From: Candidatus Zixiibacteriota bacterium
GTDB lineage: Bacteria; Zixibacteria; MSB-5A5; GN15; FEB-12
Length of the DNA: 64,000 bases
Direction: 5' to 3'
Assembly (NCBI GenBank): GCA_034003725.1
Contig: JAVEYB010000001.1
Location: forward strand, 90,466 to 154,465
Positions 11,053-18,475 of this stretch are shown piece after piece; the first letter of the stretch is position 1; every line of letters starts with the position of its first letter. Under the pieces are notes generated by a model. That model was not told where the DNA came from and did not search any database. It saw nothing but the letters and a program-made list of their open reading frames with translations. Made by a program: the position numbers and the translations under genes.

Positions 11053-12054
11053 TTACTGCCCCGCCGGAGCACTCTGCCCCGATTGGCGTATCTCGTATCT
11101 CGCCCTGTTGTGTTCGGCGTTTGTCCGTGAGAAACGGTGACCGCCGGAACCGTCGGCGACAAAGAACAGGTATTCGGTGGATTCCGGATACAGCGCCGCT
11201 TTGATGGCATCGAGCCCCGGCGAATTGATCGGGGTCGGCGGCAGACCCTTGCGTCGATAGGTGTTGTACGGCGTGTCGGTGCGAAGATCCCGGCGGTACA
11301 AGGGGCGATCCAGCCCGCCGAGTCCGTAGATGACAGTCGGATCGGCGTCGAGGCGCATCTTCCGTTCAAGCCGGTTGTGATAGACCGAAGCGATGGTCGG
11401 CATTTCCTCACCCAGAAAGGCCTCGGCCTCGACAATTGACGCCAGCACGACCGCCTGTTCCCTTGACAGCCCGTTGGGGATGGAGTCCGGCCAAATACCT
11501 TCGGTCTTTGCCCTGAACATGGCGACCATCTGCGCCAGCACGTCTTCAACGGGCGTTCCCCACGGCACGAAATAGGTCTCCGGAAAGAGGTAGCCTTCGA
11601 GGGAGGGAACCCCGAGTCGGTTACAGAAGGCCGTATCCTGCGCCAGTTCGACTATGCGGGCAGAGTCGGACTCGAGTTTCTCGGCCAGAATCGAGGCCAC
11701 TTTCCAGATCGGAGCGCCTTCATACACCGTGAACCTGAGTATCAGGAAGTCGCCGGCCTCAAAGCGGTCGAGAATCGATCTGGCGGAATTGCTCCCGGTG
11801 AAATCGTAGCGACCGGGTACGAGGTTTTTGTCGATGTTGCGCCATCGGGCCGGGATCGTCAGGGCGTATCGGGAGCGAACGACCTCTTCATCGGCGAGCC
11901 TGGTCGCGATTGCCGAGAAACCGTCGCCCGGAGCGATTATCACTGAGACTGTCCGGTCACCAATATCGACCGGCGACAGGTATACGAAAAGGCAATAACC
12001 GGCAAGCAGTACCAGCACCGAAACGGCAGCGAAAATGATATACCGGGTACGCAT
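11053..12054 (-). CDS. mltG: Endolytic murein transglycosylase MltG (YceG family)
   Basis: Protein of 333 residues with one N-terminal membrane helix (YIIFAAVSVLVLLAGYCLFVY). The family's features are visible: LEGYLFPETYFV, the catalytic-Glu region VVLASIVEAEAFLGEEMPTIASVYHNRL, and DPTVIYGLGG...YNTYRRKGLPPTPINSPG. MltG cleaves nascent glycan strands and sets their length. It follows ruvX by 6 bases, so the two form an operon, as the ruvX-mltG pairing does in other bacteria. It converges on the GAF-protein gene with only 13 bases between them. Confidence 0.96.
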   Translation of the reverse strand: MRTRYIIFAAVSVLVLLAGYCLFVYLSPVDIGDRTVSVIIAPGDGFSAIATRLADEEVVRSRYALTIPARWRNIDKNLVPGRYDFTGSNSARSILDRFEAGDFLILRFTVYEGAPIWKVASILAEKLESDSARIVELAQDTAFCNRLGVPSLEGYLFPETYFVPWGTPVEDVLAQMVAMFRAKTEGIWPDSIPNGLSREQAVVLASIVEAEAFLGEEMPTIASVYHNRLERKMRLDADPTVIYGLGGLDRPLYRRDLRTDTPYNTYRRKGLPPTPINSPGLDAIKAALYPESTEYLFFVADGSGGHRFSRTNAEHNRARYEIRQSGQSAPAGQ

Positions 12055-12060
12055 AGTCGA

Positions 12061-12492
12061 TCAGGTCCGATTCTCGTCAAGGAAACGCTGGAGGATAATC
12101 ACGGCCGCGAGGCGGTCGATTCGTTTTTTGTCTTTGCCCGTTCGTTTGCCGTGGGCATGAATAATGTCGGCGGCTTCGGTCGAGGAGTACCGCTCGTCTT
12201 CCCGGTAAATCGGTCCGGTAAACGACTTCTGCAGGAGCAAAAGAAAGCGGTCGATTTGCTCGCACTTTTTGCTTTTGTCGCCGCTCGGCAGAAGCGGGTA
12301 GCCAACGACGAGTCCGGCGGGCTCGTACTCCGCAATGAGTCTGAGAAGTTCGTCGACCGCATGCTGCCGCGACCGCACGACAAGCGTGGTCAGGGCCGAG
12401 GCGATGAGGCCGGTGGGGTCGCTCTTGGCGATCCCGATACGCCGTTCTCCGTAGTCGATCCCGAGGAAGGTCTTGTCGGACGTGTTGGTCAT
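12061..12492 (-). CDS. ruvX: Putative pre-16S rRNA nuclease / Holliday junction resolvase family YqgF
   Basis: Protein of 143 residues, standard for RuvX/YqgF. The RNase H-like fold begins FLGIDYGERRIGIAKSD with the first catalytic Asp; VVGYPL carries the next conserved strand and YREDERYSSTEA has the expected DER(F/Y)ST signature. GKRTGKDKKRIDRLAAVIILQRFL provides the last acidic residue. The gene is transcribed with mltG. Confidence 0.95.
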   Translation of the reverse strand: MTNTSDKTFLGIDYGERRIGIAKSDPTGLIASALTTLVVRSRQHAVDELLRLIAEYEPAGLVVGYPLLPSGDKSKKCEQIDRFLLLLQKSFTGPIYREDERYSSTEAADIIHAHGKRTGKDKKRIDRLAAVIILQRFLDENRT

Positions 12493-12580
12493 AGTGCTAT
12501 AAGAGACGATCGTGTGCGGAAATCAACCACAACCTTTCTGGCGATCGCCGACGGGGCGACGGAAAGCTGCGGCGGGAGAA

Positions 12581-13861
12581 TCACGTTTTGCGTTCTTTGC
12601 GCTTGGCGGCGGGAAACAGCACGTTGTTCAGAATCAACCGGTATCCGGGCGAGTTTCTGTACAGTGCAAGGTCGGTGGGCGGATCATTCACCATGTGCTG
12701 GTAGTCCTCGGGGTCGTGACCGGCAAGGAACGTGAAGGTCCCCCGGCCGAACCCGCCATGAATGTAACGCACTTCGTCATAATTATCGGGTTGTCCCAGA
12801 ACGACCACGTGCTGCTTGAGCAGTGATTTGCGAAACCCCGTCACCTGACCCATGAAACCGTTGACGGTAGATACGTGATCCTGCACCAGCATCGTCGGCA
12901 CGGGATCAAGCTTCGCCGAGAATTCGAACAGGAAGAAGTAGTCTTCGGTCGGGCTGAAGAAGCGGACCATGCGATCGGGGTAGGTGTCTATATCGGAACG
13001 GCGGTAGACCAGCGGGTTCGTGATCAGGTGGAAGTTTTCGAACGCGAGACATTGCTCGAAGTCCAGTTTTTCCTGCGCTCCGGGGTCTACAGGGTCGCCA
13101 TCGAACTCGCGGGGCACGATATCCACTCCCTGGGCCGCCAGGGCGATATCCATGGTTTCCGGGGCCGAACACATGGAAAACAAAAAGCCACCCCGCCGGA
13201 TGTAGTCCTTCATGACGAGCACGACGTCGCGTTTCATGTCCGAGACCTTGTTGTAACCGAGCTCGCGCGCCTTGTCTTCGTTCATTTTGACTTGCGCCTG
13301 ATACCAGAGCGCGTTGGCGAACGCCCCGTAGAATTTCCCGTATTGCCCGGTGAAGTCTTCATGGTGCACGTGGAGCCAGTCGTAATCTTCAAGGGCGCCG
13401 TTCAGGACGTCCTCATCGTACACCAGTTCGTACGGGATTTCGGCGTATTCAAGCGCCAGCCGGACGGCGTCGTCCCACGGTTCATGCCCCGGCGGCTGGT
13501 AGACCGCGACACTGGGGGCTTTTTCGAGTTCCACTCGTTCCATGTTCTCGACCTCGATCTGGCGGAAAATGTCCGCGACCTGACCCGAACTGATTTCTTC
13601 GTAGCGGACGCCGGCAAGCAGACAGAGGTTGACGACTTCGGGCGAATAATCGATAAGAAATGAACCGCTTCGGTAGTTAAGCAGCCACTGTGCGTGTTCG
13701 TGAAGTTCAAGCGCCTTGAACGTCACGCCGTAGGCTTTGAGATGGTCGGTTTGGGAGTCATCCATCGGAATGAGAACAGAGGTTGCATCAACACCGCCGG
13801 CCACCAGCAGGGCGAGGACGAACGCAAGGATCGCCGTATGCTTCTTGGGTTTCGTGTTCAT
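12581..13861 (-). CDS. Conserved secreted protein (family often labelled 'asparagine synthetase B' in Bacteroidota, function unknown)
   Basis: Protein of 426 residues with a signal peptide (AILAFVLALLVAGGVDA). The mature start VLIPMDDSQTDHLKAYGVTFKAL, then WLLNYRSGSFLI, resembles a Bacteroidota family that databases name asparagine synthetase B, although I see no synthetase or glutaminase motifs. A region DYDWLHVHHEDFTGQYGKF and RRGGFLFSMCSAPETMDIAL is reminiscent of the class I amidotransferase-like fold (a Cys after a strand-turn), but I cannot assign catalysis. It lies 37 bases downstream of rarA. Confidence 0.62.
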   Translation of the reverse strand: MNTKPKKHTAILAFVLALLVAGGVDATSVLIPMDDSQTDHLKAYGVTFKALELHEHAQWLLNYRSGSFLIDYSPEVVNLCLLAGVRYEEISSGQVADIFRQIEVENMERVELEKAPSVAVYQPPGHEPWDDAVRLALEYAEIPYELVYDEDVLNGALEDYDWLHVHHEDFTGQYGKFYGAFANALWYQAQVKMNEDKARELGYNKVSDMKRDVVLVMKDYIRRGGFLFSMCSAPETMDIALAAQGVDIVPREFDGDPVDPGAQEKLDFEQCLAFENFHLITNPLVYRRSDIDTYPDRMVRFFSPTEDYFFLFEFSAKLDPVPTMLVQDHVSTVNGFMGQVTGFRKSLLKQHVVVLGQPDNYDEVRYIHGGFGRGTFTFLAGHDPEDYQHMVNDPPTDLALYRNSPGYRLILNNVLFPAAKRKERKT

Positions 13862-13898
13862 CGCTCTTTAAACGCGGGATTGGGGCGAAGGTTCGCAA

Positions 13899-15275
13899 TC
13901 AGTGGCCGCTTCCTTTTTTCGGCCTGTCGGGCTGTCCCGGCCTGGCCATCAGTTGACGCCGGCGTTCGAGATATGTCCGGAGGTAGTCCGAAATCTTCTG
14001 TTCCCGGCCAGCCTCCTTGGGGAAGTAGTACCGGCTGCCTTCGAGACCTTCCGGAAAGTATTCCTGATCGGTAATGGCGTCCTCAAACTCGTGGGCGTAC
14101 TTGTAGTCTTTGCCGTAGCCGAGACCTTTCATGAGGGCGGTGGGCGCGTTGCGGATAGTCAGCGGCACGGGCAGTGAACCGCTCTGTTCGGCGTCGGCCA
14201 TCGCCTTGCCAAAGGCCAGATAGACAGAGTTGGACTTGGGCGCGCACGCCAGGTAAATGACCAGTTGCGCGATGGCCAGCTCGCCCTCGGGAGAGCCGAG
14301 GAAATGGTACGTTTCACGGACATTGAGGGCGAACGTGAGGGCGTAGGGATCAGCCATACCGACATCTTCGGAGGCGAAGCGCACGAGCCGGCGAATGACA
14401 TACCGAGGGTCTTCCCCGGCCGCGAGCATCCGCGCGAGCCAATACAGGGCGGCATCGGGGTCGCCGCCACGGATCGTCTTGTGAAGGGCCGAGATGATGT
14501 TGTAGTGTTCTTCGCCCGTCTTGTCATACACGAGCGCTGATTTCTGATGCACTTTCCGGAGGGCGTCGAGAGTCAGTTCGTTGCCGTTACCGACAAATTC
14601 CGATGCCTGTTCGAGAAGCGTGAGGCCGCGACGGGCATCGCCATCGGCCGCCGACGCCAGGAACTCCATCGCCTCATCCGAGATTGCGTGGCTGCGGGCG
14701 CCCAGCCCGCGTTCGCTATCGGTGAGGGCGCGCCGGAGGACTTCCATCATATTCTGGACGGAAAGGCGTTCAAGCACCAGCACGCGCATTCGGGACAAGA
14801 GGGCCGAGTTGACCTCAAACGACGGGTTTTCCGTGGTCGCGCCGATAAGCACGACCTCGCCTTTTTCCACGTACGGCAGGAAGGCGTCCTGCTGGGCCTT
14901 GTTGAAACGGTGAATTTCATCGATGAAGACGTACGTTCTGCGGCCCGACATCTGGTAATAGTTGACGGCCTTGGTCAGGACTTCTTTGACTTCCTTGATG
15001 CCCGAGGTAACCGCCGAGAACGGAACGAACTGCCCGCGAGTGGAGCGGGCGATGATTTCGGCAAGGGTGGTTTTTCCGGAGCCGGGCGGCCCCCAGAAGA
15101 TCAGCGAACCGACACGGTCGGCCTCGACCGCTTTTCGAAGCGGGGTGCCGTCGCCGACGATTTTTTCCTGACCGACAAACTCGTCAAAGGTTCGCGGTCG
15201 CATGCGATCGGCGAGGGGTTTGAGATCGGCCGCCGAGCGGTGGGCGTTGTTATCAGTTTGATCGAAGAAGTCCAT
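13899..15275 (-). CDS. rarA: Replication-associated recombination protein A (MgsA)
   Basis: About 458 residues, AAA+ clamp-loader-like ATPase acting at stalled forks. Walker A is GPPGSGKTTLA, Walker B FIDEIHRFNKAQQDAFLPYVE, sensor 1 LIGATTENPSFEV, all typical of RarA/WRNIP1. The C-terminal part with KTIRGGDPDAALYWLARML and YPKDY-like end (here KYAHEFEDAITDQEYFPEGL) is also standard. I use the ATG at 15275 (MDFFDQ); the longer form would need a TTG at 15311. Confidence 0.96.
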   Translation of the reverse strand: MDFFDQTDNNAHRSAADLKPLADRMRPRTFDEFVGQEKIVGDGTPLRKAVEADRVGSLIFWGPPGSGKTTLAEIIARSTRGQFVPFSAVTSGIKEVKEVLTKAVNYYQMSGRRTYVFIDEIHRFNKAQQDAFLPYVEKGEVVLIGATTENPSFEVNSALLSRMRVLVLERLSVQNMMEVLRRALTDSERGLGARSHAISDEAMEFLASAADGDARRGLTLLEQASEFVGNGNELTLDALRKVHQKSALVYDKTGEEHYNIISALHKTIRGGDPDAALYWLARMLAAGEDPRYVIRRLVRFASEDVGMADPYALTFALNVRETYHFLGSPEGELAIAQLVIYLACAPKSNSVYLAFGKAMADAEQSGSLPVPLTIRNAPTALMKGLGYGKDYKYAHEFEDAITDQEYFPEGLEGSRYYFPKEAGREQKISDYLRTYLERRRQLMARPGQPDRPKKGSGH

Positions 15276-15335
15276 GTGGCTAGGATAGGCGAAAAGAGGG
15301 CGGTTGTCCAATCACAAACGAGAAAAACGGGGACG

Positions 15336-16475
15336 CTACTTCAGCAGCCGCCGCGTAATTTCGTCCGCGAGATAAAAGCCGTTTTCCGACAAGCGAATCC
15401 TTCCCCGGTCCGGAATAACGTGACCCGACTCCACCAGCACCTCATACTGCCGACGATCGAGCTGGTCTTCGACATTCCGTCCGAACCGCTCGGCAAACTG
15501 CCGCCGGTCGATTCCTTTCGTCATGCGGAGACCGAGCATGATGGCCTCGATCATGCGCTGCTCGACACCGGATTCATCGATCTCGACCGGGTAGTCGCCG
15601 GCCTGAATCGTTCGGACATAGCGCGCGACACTGGACACGTTCGCGAACCGACGTCCCCGGACGAATGAATGGGCCGACGGTCCCAGGCCGAGGTAATCCT
15701 GACCTTCCCAGTAGCTGATGTTGTGTCGGCACTCGTGGCCCGGCTTCGCGAAGGACGATACTTCGTATCGAACGTAACCGGCGTCCGCCAGTCGTTCGGA
15801 GCCGCCCCGATACATGGCGAGGGCCAGTTCCTCGTCGATCGGTTTCACTCTCCCCTTCTCCACCTTGCGGGCCAGCGGCGTGCCCGGTTCCACGGTCAAC
15901 TGGTAGAACGAAACATGCGGCGGGTCGAGCTCAATGAGCTGGTCGAGATCGGACGAGAGCATGCGGGTCGTTTGGCGGGGCAGCGCGAAGATCAGGTCGG
16001 TTCCGAAGGTGGCGAACCGAAGAGCGTTGGTCAGGTAGACCGCCCGGTGGCTGTCCTCGACATGATGCTTTCGATCGAGAAGCTTGAGGAGTTTCTGATC
16101 GAACGACTGAATGCCGTAGGTGGGCCGGTTGATTCCGAGGGACCGGTACGACTTGAGCAGGTCTACCGTCACCGACTCCGGGTTGTTCTCTATCGAGAAT
16201 TCCAACCCTTCGAGCACGGTGAACTGCCGCTTGAGTTCGTCGAGCCACGCGGTCAGGAACTCAATTCGCGTCAGCGAGGGCGTGCCGCCGCCCACGAATA
16301 TGCTGGTGACGATGCGATCGTCGGAGGACCACGTTTCCCCTCGGCGGCGTGTTTCCACCAGCAGGGCGTCGTAAAAGCGTTTCTCTTCGACCGGGTCGTA
16401 CAACTCTTTGTAGAAATCGCAATACGAGCACTTGTTGCGACAGAACGGAAAGTGGAGGTAAACCGAAAAGGGCAT
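15336..16475 (-). CDS. hemW: HemW-type radical SAM protein
   Basis: About 379 residues. The radical SAM Fe-S motif CRNKCSYCDF follows right after the start (SVYLHFPFC), as in HemN/HemW. GGGTPSL, ENNPESVT and RHNISYWEG-type sequence (HNISYWEGQDYLGLGPSAHSF) match HemW, now viewed as a haem chaperone rather than a coproporphyrinogen oxidase. The ATG at 16475 begins 2 bases after the lepB stop; an extension to 16580 would lie inside lepB and adds unrelated sequence. Confidence 0.93.
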   Translation of the reverse strand: MPFSVYLHFPFCRNKCSYCDFYKELYDPVEEKRFYDALLVETRRRGETWSSDDRIVTSIFVGGGTPSLTRIEFLTAWLDELKRQFTVLEGLEFSIENNPESVTVDLLKSYRSLGINRPTYGIQSFDQKLLKLLDRKHHVEDSHRAVYLTNALRFATFGTDLIFALPRQTTRMLSSDLDQLIELDPPHVSFYQLTVEPGTPLARKVEKGRVKPIDEELALAMYRGGSERLADAGYVRYEVSSFAKPGHECRHNISYWEGQDYLGLGPSAHSFVRGRRFANVSSVARYVRTIQAGDYPVEIDESGVEQRMIEAIMLGLRMTKGIDRRQFAERFGRNVEDQLDRRQYEVLVESGHVIPDRGRIRLSENGFYLADEITRRLLK

Positions 16476-16477
16476 GC

Positions 16478-17203
16478 TTACAGCGGTCTGCCGATACGCC
16501 CCCATCGGACGTGAGTCGGGAAGTTCCACACGCCATGACCGATCCACTGGAAGGCATCGATAATGTACGGGAATCCCCATCCGGGGGGGTTCGGATCAGG
16601 CTGCCACGACCAGTACACGAAGACCGCCTTGCCGATGATATTCTCTCTGGGCACGCCGCCCCAGAATCGGCTGTCCCGGCTGTCGTCGCGGTTGTCGCCG
16701 AGCACGAAATATTCGCCGGGCGCGACCACGTACGGCGCGAAATTGTCCCGGAAGGACAAATCGCCGGGGATTATCCGCTGATCGATGTGCTTTGAGTTCG
16801 CGGGAATTTCGGCCACCTGGTCGTTGACGTAAACGACCTTGTCCGCCACTTCCACAATCTCTCCCGAACCGGCAGCGATACGCTTGATGTATTGCTTGTT
16901 CGGGTTATTGGGATAGCGGAAGACGATGATGTCGCCGACCTGCGGGTCGGTGCCGAACTCGTACGCCAGTTTGTTGACGAAGATGTAGTCGCCTTCAAAC
17001 AGGGTGTCTTCCATCGACGCGGAGTTAACACGGTAGGCGGATACAACGAATATGCGCAGCAGGATGGCGCAGACCAGCGCGACAATAGCGGTCTCGAGGT
17101 ACTCGCGCCAGAGCGGTTTACGCTCGCGGCGGTTGAGAAACTGGCGCGCCTGGCGCTGCGTTTCCGCCTGTGTGTGTTCCTGAATCAGGAAGTCTTGATC
17201 CAT
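16478..17203 (-). CDS. lepB: Signal peptidase I
   Basis: Protein of 241 residues. After a charged N-terminus a membrane helix (AIVALVCAILLRIFVVSAY) precedes the catalytic-serine motif NSASMEDTL; the lysine general base lies in the box around GDIIVFRYPNN...YIKRI, and GDNRDDSRDSRFWGGV is the conserved box E. It removes signal peptides from exported proteins. It is followed at once by hemW. Confidence 0.97.
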   Translation of the reverse strand: MDQDFLIQEHTQAETQRQARQFLNRRERKPLWREYLETAIVALVCAILLRIFVVSAYRVNSASMEDTLFEGDYIFVNKLAYEFGTDPQVGDIIVFRYPNNPNKQYIKRIAAGSGEIVEVADKVVYVNDQVAEIPANSKHIDQRIIPGDLSFRDNFAPYVVAPGEYFVLGDNRDDSRDSRFWGGVPRENIIGKAVFVYWSWQPDPNPPGWGFPYIIDAFQWIGHGVWNFPTHVRWGRIGRPL

Positions 17204-17264
17204 GGTTACTATTATCGGCCCCGCCCGATAAACCTTAACGGGGCGGACCGGCTTTCAGGGGCTA

Positions 17265-17293
17265 ATTATATACAATTCAGGCGGATGGAGCAA
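17265..17293 (-). promoter_or_regulatory. Possible lepB promoter
   Basis: A perfect TATAAT on the minus strand (17270-17265), with TTGCTC 17 bases upstream (17293-17288). The -35 match is weak. It would give a leader of about 55 bases for lepB. Confidence 0.4.
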
Positions 17294-17457
17294 CCGGAGG
17301 CTTTGCCGATGCTTTCATTGGAGCCGAACGAACGGTCTGGGTGTACCAAGGATCATGGATTCATAAGTCGCGTGTCTGCTGCCCCTTTCCCGACAGACCC
17401 CGATCTTATGCGGCAGACCGTATTTGACTGAACATTCTCTTGCTGGAGGAAAAATCC

Positions 17458-18009
17458 ATGAAGAGGACATTCCTGATGTTGATCGCGGCCGGCAGCCTGT
17501 ATGCAGCCGGTTGCATTCCGTTGATTCACCCCGTTTACTCGGATGCTGAGCTGGTCTTCGAGCCGGCGCTGGTGGGGTCGTTCGCTCCCGGCGACGGAAC
17601 GTGGAACTTCGCACAACGAGACGATCGCTCATACGTGCTGACGGTCACGGAAAACGGCGAGAAATCCACGCACTATGAGGTGCATTTGGCCAGGGTCGGA
17701 GAACTACTGCTGATGGACCTCTACCCGGAGCCGTCCGACGCCAAAGTGGACGAGTATCTCGGCACCCTTCTCATGCCGCTCCACACGTTCGCACTGGTGG
17801 AGACGATCGAACCGGACCTTGTGCTGAGAACGCTCAACATGCAGTTCGTCGAGAAACTGCTGAAGGAGAACCCGGGTGCTCTGAAACATGAAGTCGAAAA
17901 AGATAACCTGATCATCACAGCGTCAACGGGAGAGATTCAGGCGTTCGTTACAAAGTACGCCACCATCGCCGACGCCTGGGAGGAAACGGTACTGGCGCGA
18001 GAAAAATAG
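17458..18009 (+). CDS. Lipoprotein of unknown function
   Basis: About 183 residues from the ATG at 17458, which has GGAGGA (17445-17450) 7 bases upstream. Lipoprotein signal MKRTFLMLIAAGSLYAAGC with lipobox YAAGC. The mature part has a strand-rich repeat-like layout (GTWNFAQRDDRSYVLTVTENGEKSTHYEVHLARVG...LLMDLYPEP) that recalls small outer-membrane-anchored lipocalin-like proteins, but no family is recognised. Confidence 0.72.
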   Translation: MKRTFLMLIAAGSLYAAGCIPLIHPVYSDAELVFEPALVGSFAPGDGTWNFAQRDDRSYVLTVTENGEKSTHYEVHLARVGELLLMDLYPEPSDAKVDEYLGTLLMPLHTFALVETIEPDLVLRTLNMQFVEKLLKENPGALKHEVEKDNLIITASTGEIQAFVTKYATIADAWEETVLAREK

Positions 18010-18040
18010 GTATTCTGGTGCCGTGATGTCAGGCAGGTTG

Positions 18041-18397
18041 TCAGTGCTGTGTTGTCAGGCGACCCCGCTTGACAACACGCTTGTAGGCGGCTGGCTCGGA
18101 GTCGGGTCCGCCCAACCTCTTTTTCAGTCGCAGGCGCTGCGGCGAAATACCATCGAGGCGCTCGATCACGCCGCGGGCTTCGAGATCGAGCTTCACGGTG
18201 ACCACGTACCACGGCACGTTGCCGTCGAACGTCCCTTTCAATCGCCCGTAGACACGTGCCGCGAGTTCCTTGTACGCCATGTCGTGGACCGACGACAACT
18301 CCGCAACGATGGCGTCGCGAACCGCGTGATACCGTCGCGCCAGTATATTGACACCGGCCTTACCCTGGGGATGGCGAGTCAGGATCGTTTCGCTCAC
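18041..18397 (-). CDS. Small conserved protein (resembles DUF6958)
   Basis: Protein of 118 residues starting with GTG, with GGAGG 7 bases upstream. GVNILARRYHAVRDAIVAELSS, then ARVYGRLKG and PWYVVTVKLDLEARGVIERLDG looks like a winged-helix-type small domain, and from memory matches the DUF6958 pattern (WYxxTVKLDLEARG). Nucleic-acid binding is plausible but not shown. It stands alone, converging on the lipoprotein gene. Confidence 0.62.
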   Translation of the reverse strand: MSETILTRHPQGKAGVNILARRYHAVRDAIVAELSSVHDMAYKELAARVYGRLKGTFDGNVPWYVVTVKLDLEARGVIERLDGISPQRLRLKKRLGGPDSEPAAYKRVVKRGRLTTQH

Positions 18398-18475
18398 GTG
18401 CCGACCTCCATAAATGGATGTTTTGAGTCCATAAAATACGTTTGGTCGAGAGCCTTATCAAGCCGTGTTGCCGGA

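Noticed and set aside
16476..16580. Upstream extension of hemW
   Set aside because: It lies wholly inside lepB; the ATG at 16475 precedes the radical SAM motif at the right distance.
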